Made by a program: the position numbers and the translations under genes
Assembly: GCF_015207285.1 (NCBI RefSeq)
Contig: NZ_JADEXD010000004.1
Coordinates: 1 to 64,000, forward strand
Length of the DNA stretch: 64,000 bases
Direction of reading: 5' to 3'
Source: Tychonema sp. LEGE 07203
GTDB taxonomy: Bacteria > Cyanobacteriota > Cyanobacteriia > Cyanobacteriales > Microcoleaceae
The notes under the pieces: model-generated
Database searches by the model: none
What the model was told of the DNA's origin: nothing
The model's input: the letters and a program-made list of their open reading frames with translations, nothing else
Part shown: one piece after another, positions 8,631-17,110 of the stretch
Numbering within the stretch: position 1 is the stretch's first letter
Layout: the number at the start of each line of letters is the position of its first letter

Positions 8631-9911
8631 TCACAAGAGTTGTTTTTTTGCAATGATTTTTTCTTTCAACATTCGATCGAGCTTTTGCAAAATCGCGATC
8701 GCCACTATCACGCTAACAGCCAAACCCAACCAAAAATTATCCGCCCCCCATTTACCTGTATCCAAAGCCAAACCGCCCAGCGGCGGGCCGATTAAATAGC
8801 CGATCGCCCAACACTGAGAATTAAGCGCCAAATACACGCCCCGCAAAGACTCCGGTGCTAAATCCACCACCAAAGCCGAAGCAAAAGGCGTATAAGCAAC
8901 TGTCGCCACCGACAAAAAGCTCAAGCCTAAAACAGCTAAAAATAGATTGCCAGTTGCTGCCATTCCCGTCAAGCCGATCGCGATAAATCCCATTCCCCAC
9001 AGCAGCGCCGAAATCATCAAAGCTTTTGGATGGGAAAACCGCCTCAAAGCCTTAACAACCGGCATCTGCAAAGCTACAGTTAAAAACGTGCTAAAAGCAA
9101 ACAAAACGGTAATTGTACCTGTAGAAAAGCCTACTCCCGATGTCCCCACCTGCACAAACTTACTAAAATACAGCGGCATCGTGGTTTGAATTTGGGAAAT
9201 GTAGAGAGTGAACAAAATATTTACCGAGGCATAGACTAGCAAAGTGCGATCGTTCAACGCCACCAGCCAGCCATTTTTACGAGTTTTTGAGCTTGTATCC
9301 GTTGCAGTAGATGGTTTGTAGGTTTCCCAAATGGCGATCGCCACCACCGCAAACAGCACTATAAACGAGATACCGTCGATAATAAAGAGCGATCGGTAAT
9401 TCCCCGTTACCGAGATCAAAACACCGCCCAAAATAATCCCAACTTGCAAGCCCAAATTATCAGCAAGCCGCGTCACAGCAAAAGCTTCCTGTCGCTGCGT
9501 GCCCTCAGTTAAATCCGCCACCATCGTCTCCGTTGGAGGCCAATACAAACCCACGCCAAAACCCATCAGTACATTTCCTGCAACTAAGCCGCCGAAATTA
9601 TTAGTTGCCGCCAGTACAAAAGAAGCGACAGCCGAAATCATTGCCGCCAGCAATAAAGTTCGCCGCCTTCCCCAAAATTTAGAATCGCAAAAAGAACCGC
9701 CCAAAACGCGGCCGAATATTCCCGCAATTGAACCGATACCCAAACCGATACCAACAGCAGTTGCAGATAAACCGACGCGATCGACAAAAAAGATCGGCGC
9801 GTAAAATAAAGTAAAACCCGTGCCGCTTTGCGAGAGGAATCTACCTGCTGCGAGAATCCAAACTTGAGGGGGGAGACGGGGAAGCCAAGATGATAGTTGA
9901 AATTTAGGCAT
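8631..9911 (-). CDS. MFS transporter
   Basis: The 426-residue protein from the ATG at 9911 has about 12 hydrophobic segments and the MFS loop 2-3 region (GRVLGGSFCDSKFWGRRRTLL), a variant of the G-x-x-x-D-R/K-x-G-R-R/K motif. A second half begins after a charged central loop (KPSTATDTSSKTRKNGW). This is a major facilitator superfamily member of the drug/solute efflux size class; the substrate is unknown. An in-frame start 11 codons upstream exists, but the shorter form begins the hydrophobic topology sensibly. It is transcribed away from the four-TM gene at 10268. Confidence 0.8.
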   Translation of the reverse strand: MPKFQLSSWLPRLPPQVWILAAGRFLSQSGTGFTLFYAPIFFVDRVGLSATAVGIGLGIGSIAGIFGRVLGGSFCDSKFWGRRRTLLLAAMISAVASFVLAATNNFGGLVAGNVLMGFGVGLYWPPTETMVADLTEGTQRQEAFAVTRLADNLGLQVGIILGGVLISVTGNYRSLFIIDGISFIVLFAVVAIAIWETYKPSTATDTSSKTRKNGWLVALNDRTLLVYASVNILFTLYISQIQTTMPLYFSKFVQVGTSGVGFSTGTITVLFAFSTFLTVALQMPVVKALRRFSHPKALMISALLWGMGFIAIGLTGMAATGNLFLAVLGLSFLSVATVAYTPFASALVVDLAPESLRGVYLALNSQCWAIGYLIGPPLGGLALDTGKWGADNFWLGLAVSVIVAIAILQKLDRMLKEKIIAKKQLL

Positions 9912-10267
9912 ATACAGAAGATTGTAGGTCGATCGAGTTAGCAATTAGTAGTAAATTGATAGACTGCCTCAGCTTTTAGCGGTCAATTGTCGATCGCACA
10001 ATCCGCCGCTGGCGCACCACCCTACAACCGACTAAATTATTAGCGTGCGTCAGCTTTTAGCCTAATTATCTATAGAACAATCCGCTGGGGTAGCGCCTAA
10101 AATTACAACTGTTCGATCGCGCGATCGAACCATCGCCCGCCAGCTTAACAATTCTTCTAAGTTTAGTTAAAAAAGTTACCATTAATTTAAAAATACTTAA
10201 CACGATTTTCTGGAAAAGTTAGTTAAACTCTAAAAAAGACAGAAGAAAATTTAGTGGGTTTAATTAT
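9912..10267. other. Divergent intergenic region
   Basis: CAGCTTTTAGC occurs twice (9970-9980 and 10051-10061), each followed by an AATCCGC-containing stretch, so this is a short degenerate direct repeat. Many CGATCG sites are present. No gene is seen. Confidence 0.45.
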
Positions 10268-10774
10268 ATGACAGCTATTACAACATCAAGAGTGGAATCA
10301 ATCAAACCGCGCTGGCAAGCAATTGTCACGGTAGCCTTAATTTTCTGGCTCAGCGCTAGCCTGATTATGGATTTAGTAATTATGCCCAGCCTGTTTGTAT
10401 CGGGCATGGTGACATCTCCGGAGTTTGCAACAGCCGGAAATTTGATGTTTTGGGGATTCAACCGCGTTGAGTTAATCTGTTCGGGCCTGGTGGCAACGGG
10501 TTTGATGGCTTTGAGCAATTTATTCGGTGACTTGGGCAAGCGCAGCCGCACAGCAATCATATTATCATTGGTACTTCTGGCGATCGCCCTGATTGACACC
10601 TACAGCCTCACACCTCAAATGAGCGCCTTGGGAATGCAGCTAAATCTGTTCGATTCAGCAGCAGAAATCCCCGCCGGGATGAATTTACTGCACCAAGGAT
10701 ATTTTGTCTTGGAAGCTGTGAAGTTAACCCTCGGCGCTACCCTGGTGGGCTGGTGCTACCAAAACCAAGTTTAA
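10268..10774 (+). CDS. Four-TM conserved membrane protein
   Basis: The 168-residue protein has four predicted hydrophobic segments, at about residues 20-45, 55-85, 95-115 and 140-162. The first begins IVTVALIFWLSASLIMDLVI and includes a conserved-looking Asp, and the protein contains an FNRVELI motif. The overall form resembles small cyanobacterial integral membrane proteins of the DUF4149/TMEM205-like type, but I cannot assign a function. The ATG at 10268 has only weak ribosome-binding signal upstream. Its stop is about 80 bases from the end of the convergent exporter half-gene. Confidence 0.65.
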   Translation: MTAITTSRVESIKPRWQAIVTVALIFWLSASLIMDLVIMPSLFVSGMVTSPEFATAGNLMFWGFNRVELICSGLVATGLMALSNLFGDLGKRSRTAIILSLVLLAIALIDTYSLTPQMSALGMQLNLFDSAAEIPAGMNLLHQGYFVLEAVKLTLGATLVGWCYQNQV

Positions 10775-10851
10775 CCGACACAATGTTCAGAGATTGAGTT
10801 TTGAGCGATCGCACTTTTGGCATAAATTGCGATCGCCCACCGCCACTTTTG

Positions 10852-11145
10852 CTACTCCGAGGCTTCCGGCACATCAGATTTCGGCCACAGCAGGCGCAAG
10901 CCCATCACCGCAAATCCGATCGCCGCGATCGTCTTTACCAATTGTTCCGGCAAAACCTCAGCCGTACCTTGGCCAACCAAAACACCGATCGAACTCGCCA
11001 GCAACAGTGCCGACGCAGTGCCGAAAAACACAGCTCGCGGCGAGTTAGAACTGCTACCGAGGGCGATCGCAGCTAATTGACTTTTGTCACCCAATTCTGA
11101 CAAAAACACCGTCATAAAAGTTATTCCTAAAAGTTGCCAATCCAT
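10852..11145 (-). CDS. Half-size TMEM165/GDT1 family cation exporter subunit
   Basis: The 97-residue protein carries one copy of the family signature E-x-G-D-K-(S/T)-Q (SELGDKSQLAAIALG, residues ~17-31) and three hydrophobic segments. The full-length family (Synechocystis Mnx, UPF0016) has two such repeats in about 200 residues. Here the repeats are split between this gene and the one at 11438-11911, as in cyanobacteria with two half-Mnx genes. By family knowledge the pair should assemble as a hetero-oligomeric Mn2+ (or Ca2+) exporter in the thylakoid or plasma membrane. Both genes are on the same strand about 290 bases apart. Confidence 0.85.
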   Translation of the reverse strand: MDWQLLGITFMTVFLSELGDKSQLAAIALGSSSNSPRAVFFGTASALLLASSIGVLVGQGTAEVLPEQLVKTIAAIGFAVMGLRLLWPKSDVPEASE

Positions 11146-11437
11146 ATTTATTTTTCAGTTATGAATTTGTAGGACACACAACGCGCACCGATTGAATTTG
11201 TAGGCTTACCCACAGGCTCCCAGAAACCCGGTTTCTCTCCAAAATCTTCGGTTTCACCCAAAGATGCAGCCAGAAACCCGGTTTCTTGCAACTTACCTCC
11301 ACCCAATCAGTAAAATCAAATCCTCTCTTCATCGGAATAGTAAATTAACTGTTGACTGTTGACTGTTAACATCATGTATGAGTGCAACCGGACATGATAT
11401 AATTACCAGTTCTAAAATCTAAAATCTCCAAGGTAAT
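11146..11437. repeat. Repeats between the two half-exporter genes
   Basis: Two copies of AGAAACCCGGTTTCT (11222-11236 and 11272-11286) lie exactly 50 bases apart. They are followed by composite repeat copy B (11313-11401) with a GTTGACTGTTGACTGTTAAC core and the ending TGCAACCGGACATGATAT. The repeats now separate two genes whose products should act together. Confidence 0.75.
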
Positions 11438-11911
11438 TTAACCCAACACTTCCCACAGCAAAACCGCCGCAATTGCCAGCAAAATCACCCCTGCAGCTTT
11501 CTCCAAAGTTCTCGGAGCAATCCGACTAGCCAGCCACCTTCCCAGCAAAACCCCCAGCAAACTGGTTGCTATCAAAGCCGAACCCGCACCCGCAAACACA
11601 ATCCAAGGATTCCGAGATTCAGCCGTCATCAGCAAAATCGCGAGCTGAGTTTTGTCTCCAATTTCAGCAAAAAAAATAGTTCCAAAAGTCGAGGCAAAAA
11701 TTGCCCAGTGCTTCGGTTTCGGTTTCTTTTCTTCCTGGCAAATATCAGTATTTGCATTAACTGAAAGTTCAGCCGACTCCGGGGTTAAAGCAGCAGAACT
11801 TTTATAAGCGTCTTTTATTTGTAGCTGTACCTGCGGTGGCAAATCGGAATTGGGGGCTGCTGAGTCAGAAGCAGACAAGCTTGGCGGTAAAGAATCAAGT
11901 TTCACGGGCAA
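11438..11911 (-). CDS. Half-size TMEM165/GDT1 family cation exporter subunit with N-terminal extension
   Basis: The product is up to 157 residues. Residues ~70-157 are one GDT1 repeat with AEIGDKTQLAILLM and three hydrophobic stretches. The first ~65 residues form a polar, probably cytoplasmic extension without recognisable domain. The start is uncertain: a TTG at 11911 and a GTG two codons later are both possible and neither has a clear Shine-Dalgarno. It lies upstream of the 97-residue half-gene on the same strand and is inferred to be its partner in Mn2+/Ca2+ export. Confidence 0.83.
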   Translation of the reverse strand: MPVKLDSLPPSLSASDSAAPNSDLPPQVQLQIKDAYKSSAALTPESAELSVNANTDICQEEKKPKPKHWAIFASTFGTIFFAEIGDKTQLAILLMTAESRNPWIVFAGAGSALIATSLLGVLLGRWLASRIAPRTLEKAAGVILLAIAAVLLWEVLG

Positions 11912-12154
11912 TAAGTGCTAAACGCTATTTATTTTTGACTTGTAGTTTTAATCTTAACTTTCTCTGTGCCTGCTTTTACCAAACCAGAGTCATCTTTCTC
12001 GGCGAGAGATTTTCAGTAATAGATTCCAGAAACTACTCACCGCCAGCAAACACGGATAAGCTGCACTTGAGTGCAAGATTTACCTGTACGATCGATTCTT
12101 CAATTTTGAATCCAAAATCTTGAATTTCCCATCTCAAATTGCCCGCAGGCTGGT

Positions 12155-12805
12155 TCACGTGCCGTAAGTTCGATCGCCCGCATCACCCAAACCAGGTACA
12201 ATAAAACCCTGTTCGTTGACTATTTCGTCGATCGTCGCCGCGTAAATATTCAAACTAGGGTACTCTGCACTCAGCCTCTGCAAAGCCGGCTTTGCAGCCA
12301 CCACAGAGATAATCCGAATCAAACTCGGATCGATTCCCCGCCCTATCAACTCCTGCATAGCCGCCACAATCGTGCCGCCAGTCGCCAGCATCGGCTCGCT
12401 AATTATTACCCGCGTTTGGGGGTTAAACTGCGCCGGCAACTTGTTCAAATAACAACTCGGTTCCAGCGTCTCCTCATTTCTTACCATGCCGAGGTGGTAA
12501 ACCGCAGCCAGCGGCACCACCGTCTGAATTCCTTCCAGCAGGGACAAACCCGCCCGCAAAATCGGGACCACAACTAACGGAGCTTCCGGGTTGATAAACG
12601 TCGCCGGACATTCTGCCAAAGGAGTCTGCACGGTTGTGTTCACTGTCGGCAGCCATTCTCGAATTGCCTCGTAAGCCAGCCAGCGTCCCAATTCTGTCAT
12701 CGCAGAACGAAAAAGTACCGATGGGGTGGCCGCGTCGCGGGCGACAGCCAGCCAGTGTTTGATTAACGGATGGGGAGGAACGTAAACGCGCAGTTGCAGG
12801 GACAT
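12155..12805 (-). CDS. upp: Uracil phosphoribosyltransferase
   Basis: The enzyme makes UMP from uracil and PRPP (pyrimidine salvage). The protein is 216 residues from the ATG at 12805 and starts MSLQLRVYVPPHPL. It has the PRPP-binding loop in variant form (SEPMLATGGT, with Glu where many homologues have Asp) and the C-terminal uracil-binding GLGDAGDRTYGT. An upstream in-frame start would add 21 residues that look non-coding. Cyanobacterial UPRTs of this divergent type exist, so the Asp-to-Glu change alone does not argue against activity. Confidence 0.9.
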   Translation of the reverse strand: MSLQLRVYVPPHPLIKHWLAVARDAATPSVLFRSAMTELGRWLAYEAIREWLPTVNTTVQTPLAECPATFINPEAPLVVVPILRAGLSLLEGIQTVVPLAAVYHLGMVRNEETLEPSCYLNKLPAQFNPQTRVIISEPMLATGGTIVAAMQELIGRGIDPSLIRIISVVAAKPALQRLSAEYPSLNIYAATIDEIVNEQGFIVPGLGDAGDRTYGT

Positions 12806-13439
12806 TAGGAAATTGGTTAAATTGCTAGGTTTGAGCGATTTTTTGCACAGCTCGATCGTTCTATGCAACTTATCACATCCTGGAGGGTTGACACAAGCCA
12901 GAGATTGAGAATCGACTATCTCGCACTAATTTTCACTTGTAGGGGTCGCGCCCCCGTGCCGACCCTCCCCACTACTGCCACCAGCCGTCGGTTAGAACCC
13001 ATACCCCGATCGACCTCCGTCACCTTATTGAAATATTTTTGCGATAGTATTGACATTAATTAGCAACAAGGCTATAGTAATTTTTAGTGTTCTCCTCTCA
13101 AAGGATCGGCAGACGGGGGCAGTCGGCAATGGTAGACTGTTCCCGCATTTTTTTTGGAGAAGCCAGAAGCCAGAGGCAGATTGCACGAACAATTGCACGA
13201 GTCTTCGGTGCGATCGATCGAGCAACCGCGCTTGACAGATAAACACACCAACAGCAGATAATTTCCCAAATTGAAAGGGGTTGAATGCAATTGCTCGTCT
13301 ATTAATTGACACTCCCTAGCGTGAATATTTATCGTTGGTGTTCCGCAGTTCGGCTTGAGGGAAAGCGCAGGAAGAACTTGGCAATTTTTTCGAGATTTGA
13401 TGTACGATCGCCAAGAGTTGTGCAGAGGTCGAATTTCCC
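12806..13439. other. Intergenic region, no gene recognised
   Basis: These 634 bases separate upp from the peptidoglycan-binding gene. Short ORFs exist on both strands, but none has a recognisable product or ribosome site. GTAGGGGTCGCGCCCCCGTG near 12940 is one copy of a dispersed motif also seen near 18452 and 58707. Confidence 0.45.
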
Positions 13440-14123
13440 ATGTCCCCAAACCTAACAGCAAGCTCGAATCAATCCCGCAAAGTTCGGAGTTGGCTCCTCG
13501 GCGGGAGTTTGTGCGGTTTTTTGGCACTGGGTTCGATCGCCTCTACTCCTGCTGCTGCGGCGCAGATGCCTACCTCCGAACCAGGTAACAATCGGGACTT
13601 TCCGGCCCAAACAGGCGCGATCGTCCGTCCCGCGCTCAAACAAGGCAGCCGCGGCTCAGAAGTGATCGAACTCCAAGCTGCTCTTAAATTGTTGGGATTT
13701 TATACTGACAGTGTAGACGGGATTTTCTCGCAAAGCACCGCGAAGGCTGTGTCTCAGTTCCAAGAAGCAGCAGGCATCGCCCCAGACGGTATCGTCGGTC
13801 AAAATACTTGGAATCGGTTGTTTCCTGCGACTGCCCCGGCGACGATCCAAAACCCGATCGCCACCACTCCTGCAACTGTTGACAACTCAGAGATTAACCC
13901 CCAAGTGCAGCCCGCCAATTTTCCGGTTTTGAGAAGAAGAATGCGGGGCCCGGCGGTCAGAGATTTGCAAGAAAGACTGCGGGCGAAGGGATTTTTGCGC
14001 GCGAGTGCTGACGGCGTGTTTGGCCCGGAAACTCAAGCTGCTGTCAAGGCTGCTCAGCGACGATATCAACTGCCTGCAGACGGCATTGTCGGCCGCGCCA
14101 CTTGGGAAGCCCTGCTGCGCTGA
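13440..14123 (+). CDS. Secreted protein with two peptidoglycan-binding domains
   Basis: The 227-residue protein has a signal peptide (residues ~15-42: WLLGGSLCGFLALGSIAST, then AAAAQ). Two PG_binding_1 domains follow, at about 66-125 (GSEVIELQAALKLLGFY, then VDGIFSQSTAKAVSQFQ and DGIVGQNTW) and 165-226 (RGPAVRDLQERLRAKGF, then ADGVFGPETQAAV and DGIVGRATWEALL). A Pro/Thr-rich linker joins them. It should bind cell-wall peptidoglycan in the periplasm. No catalytic domain is present, so it is a binding or scaffold protein rather than a hydrolase by itself. Confidence 0.85.
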   Translation: MSPNLTASSNQSRKVRSWLLGGSLCGFLALGSIASTPAAAAQMPTSEPGNNRDFPAQTGAIVRPALKQGSRGSEVIELQAALKLLGFYTDSVDGIFSQSTAKAVSQFQEAAGIAPDGIVGQNTWNRLFPATAPATIQNPIATTPATVDNSEINPQVQPANFPVLRRRMRGPAVRDLQERLRAKGFLRASADGVFGPETQAAVKAAQRRYQLPADGIVGRATWEALLR

Positions 14124-15063
14124 AAGTCAGGCTTACAGTCTTCGACGCACTTTGTAGGGCGTGCCGCCAGCTACTGAGTTTACAAATTGTTAATAATCGC
14201 TTTCGGAAGTATTTCGCACAGTCAAAAAGTGTCAATTTTGGTAAACAAAGTATTGTCAGGAGCGCAGTTGGTGTTATGTTAAGTACATGAAGGGCAAAAC
14301 CAAGAAACACACAAAACTTGGATAAAAAATTGAAAGTAGAGTATTTGTCCCGATCGGCTCTAGTTCGCAGGCAAAGCCTGAATCGTGTAGTTTATTAGCA
14401 AAGAAAGGTTGATATTGCGATCGGAATTTGTGAAATAGCTTGAGGCGATTTGAGAAATCGAAAAGTTATCGAGTTAAAATGGCGATCGTACAATCAAACA
14501 CAGAAGTCTGAATAGGCTCCGCTACTAGCTATATCGTCCGCAGAGCAGTTGCCGAAAAAGTCCATCTTAGTAGTAGTTTTGCTGAATTTCAGCACAGCTA
14601 AAAAACCCAATTGAATCAATTTAACTCACAAATGTTTTAGGGTCTGGCATCCGATATGCTAGGCCCTAAAATTTTGCGCGCAGTTGGTGGTTGTTTGTTG
14701 GCAGTTGGCAGTTGGTGGTTGGCAGTTGGTGGTTGGCATTAGCTAAGGATCGAAAACTTAATAACTTATATCGTTGACCGTTGCATCGTCAGGTGATTTA
14801 ACCGGCGCTAGAACACAGAGAACACAGAGAGAAATGTATACAGGACGATGAAGAGAGGATTTGATATTAAACACCTCCTACAGTTTTCTATCCTGTAAGT
14901 TGCAAGAAAGAAGGAGGCTCTTCCTCGCCCCAGAAGCATTACCAGGCTCTTCCTGGTAACGAGCCAACAACTAACAACTAACAACTAACAACTAACAACT
15001 GACAACAAACAACTAACAACTGACAACTAACAACTAACAACAAACAACTAACAACTGCCCATT
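14124..15063. other. 940-base convergent intergenic region rich in low-complexity repeats
   Basis: It contains, in order: an inverted repeat at 14635-14671, a GGCAGTTGGTGGTTGGCAGT-type run at 14690-14745, an ATATCGTTGACCGTTGCATC fragment of the composite repeat near 14767, CATTACCAGGCTCTTCCTGG (14939-14958, also found inverted near 46265) and a long CAACTAACAACTAACAACT array at about 14966-15058. No protein or RNA gene is recognised. Confidence 0.6.
14635..14671. terminator. Stem-loop in convergent region
   Basis: TTTTAGGGTCT (14635-14645) can pair with AGGCCCTAAAA (14661-14671), ten of eleven positions, and ATTTT follows. It may act as a bidirectional terminator, but it is about 500 bases from the nearest stop. 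Confidence 0.45.
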
Positions 15064-16887
15064 TCATTTGATATCTTCTATGCGGGCATTCAAACCGTTA
15101 ACGGTGAGAATTTGGAGCAATTCGTCAGCTTTTTCGCGATCGCGAAAAGCACCGGCTTGCATCACCGATCGCCCGTTGCTAAAAGTCCGAAAAGCATCGG
15201 GAACCAAGGATAGCATTTTTTGTCGATCGCCCGAACTCTCGGCATCCACCACAACTCGATACCGGAAACCCAAAGCCAAAGCTCGATCGACATACCGCGA
15301 ATTCCCCGACTCTGCCACAGAATTCCCCCCTAAAATAGCAGGTACGTAGCCGCCCCTTCCCACAGGAATGTTGCGCCCCGGCACCGGCAATTTACCCTCG
15401 GAAGAAACCGAACTCGAACCATCAAAACTGGGAGAAATCATTGGTTGCTGTACCGAACGTTCTAAAATCGATCGAGCATCCGGATTCGGAACGGGAATTT
15501 CGATCGCCCCGGAGGCTGTCGGTGCCGGTCGCCGGGAAACCGACGGTGGCGCAATTAGCGCTCTTTCGGGTGGGGGACTCAGCCGCCCGGGAATGTAAAC
15601 AGGAAGAGAAGTTTCAGGGCCGCCAATACTCGCAGATCGATCGGTCCCTAGCTGCAAAGCACCTCCCCCCATTGGTGGCAAAGAAGTAAAAGTTCCCGCC
15701 ACAGCTACCGAGCCCGTCGTGCGATTGCTCAACAATTGATTGCCGTAAGCCGGGATTACTTGACCTTTCGCCGCATTGTTGACATCGTACTGACCGTTGT
15801 TGCGAATGACATTGCCACCCGGTTCGGCAGCCGTTCCCAAATCCGGCAGAGCTCGGGCGATCGCCACAATTCCGTCTCGCTGGTTTCTTTCGATATAATT
15901 GTTCCGCAGCACCGGTCTAGCATCAGCTTGCACCACCACGCCGTCCTTATTCCGAGTAATTTTGTTACCGATCAGCAGAGGCTCCGCATTCTGCGCTACA
16001 TTCACGCCAAATCCCGTGTCTTCAAAGGTATTATCTCGAACTTCCGGCCGGGAACTCCCAAAAATCGTAATTCCGTTAGCTCCATTTTTCGAGAAAAAAT
16101 TCCCGCCAATCGTCGGCCTTCCAGTACCAACTACCGAAATCCCGTCGTGAGTGCTGCCGGAAAAAGTATTGTTGACAACCGTCGGAGAACTCGATTCGAT
16201 CCACAAAGCGTAACCGCGATAGTTGGTATTTGTCACCGTCACCCCGCTGAGTCCCGCCCCATCTGCACCTAAAATTGCGATGTTTTGACCCGCCGAAGTC
16301 GGGCTCAGAAACTCTCCTCCGCCTTTGATCACAATATTCTGGCCGCGAGTGTTGGGATTTCCCTGAACAGTCACGCTTGGTCTGAGCATTAACGGAAATT
16401 TTTCGCCGCTTTGAGCGCTGTAAGTACCGGGCGCTAGCAAAATTGCTGTTTTGGGCGGGGCGACGCTCAAGGCGTAGGTGAGGGTTTTGAACGGAGATCG
16501 ATCGCTCCCGTTGCCGCCCGTGTCGCTACCGCCGCTAGAACTCACGTAGAGTATGTTAATCTCGCTTTCGGGGGCTTGAGAAAGAAGCTGCACCGGGGGG
16601 ATACCCGCAGCGATAACAGAGGCTTGAGGGCTATAAAAAGCTGTGCTGGCAAAGACGAGCAGCAGGCAAGAACTTAAAACTTTCCTTGGCGATGGCGTTG
16701 GGCCCCGCAAGCTACGACTTTTTTTGCACTCGCTCTGTTTTGAATTTAGGATCATAAAAAAACACAATTTATCTTTGAGCCAAGTTTCGCATCCGGTGTT
16801 TCGCTTCGGTTTTTGGCGATCGAACTTTAATATCACCCGCCTGCTGCGGTTTTTTTCCGTTAATCTTTGGTGTTCTGCTAACCTCAC
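15064..16887 (-). CDS. DUF1565-type right-handed beta-helix protein with C-terminal SPOR-like domain
   Basis: A hydrophobic signal segment (SSCLLLVFASTAFY) precedes a DUF1565-like start (ILYVSSSGGSDTGGNGSDRSPFKTL, in pieces). About ten parallel beta-helix turns of the type NTFSGSTHDGISVVGTGRP follow. A Pro-rich linker comes next, and the final ~90 residues resemble a SPOR domain (MQAGAFRDREKADELLQIL). Such proteins are exported; the helix may bind polysaccharide and SPOR domains bind denuded peptidoglycan. The start is unsettled. The GTG at 16887 has GGAGGAG eight bases before it and gives 607 residues; the ATG at 16755 gives 563 residues, has no clear ribosome site, and makes a more normal signal peptide. 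Its function is not established. Confidence 0.8.
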   Translation of the reverse strand: MRLAEHQRLTEKNRSRRVILKFDRQKPKRNTGCETWLKDKLCFFMILNSKQSECKKSRSLRGPTPSPRKVLSSCLLLVFASTAFYSPQASVIAAGIPPVQLLSQAPESEINILYVSSSGGSDTGGNGSDRSPFKTLTYALSVAPPKTAILLAPGTYSAQSGEKFPLMLRPSVTVQGNPNTRGQNIVIKGGGEFLSPTSAGQNIAILGADGAGLSGVTVTNTNYRGYALWIESSSPTVVNNTFSGSTHDGISVVGTGRPTIGGNFFSKNGANGITIFGSSRPEVRDNTFEDTGFGVNVAQNAEPLLIGNKITRNKDGVVVQADARPVLRNNYIERNQRDGIVAIARALPDLGTAAEPGGNVIRNNGQYDVNNAAKGQVIPAYGNQLLSNRTTGSVAVAGTFTSLPPMGGGALQLGTDRSASIGGPETSLPVYIPGRLSPPPERALIAPPSVSRRPAPTASGAIEIPVPNPDARSILERSVQQPMISPSFDGSSSVSSEGKLPVPGRNIPVGRGGYVPAILGGNSVAESGNSRYVDRALALGFRYRVVVDAESSGDRQKMLSLVPDAFRTFSNGRSVMQAGAFRDREKADELLQILTVNGLNARIEDIK

Positions 16888-17110
16888 GGCTCTCCTCCGA
16901 AGTGTGGTATGCAGCTTAACGATTCCACTCTCAACAAGTTTGCTCTATTTTGCTTTGTTTTCCTCAATTTAAATAAAACTTAAAAAATTGTCGAACTTAC
17001 ATCAGTTGATGCCAAGGCTGTCAGACCGATCGCTTTTGCTACAATCTTGACGGTGTGGGAGAATGTACAAGTTTGACTCGTAAAAATAATTATAATTAGG
17101 GTGATTCTCA

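Noticed and set aside
13025-13527. Overlapping minus-strand ORFs of 95 and 147 codons
   Set aside because: Neither has a known domain, and they overlap each other and the start of the peptidoglycan-binding gene.
14690-15060. Possible RNA gene in the 940-base gap
   Set aside because: The stretch is dominated by low-complexity arrays; no tRNA-like T-loop, no 6S- or RNase P-like core was found.
15736-16272. 178-codon plus-strand ORF inside the beta-helix gene
   Set aside because: It lies fully opposite a well-supported gene with beta-helix repeats; composition is Arg/Ser/Ile-rich as expected for an antisense frame.
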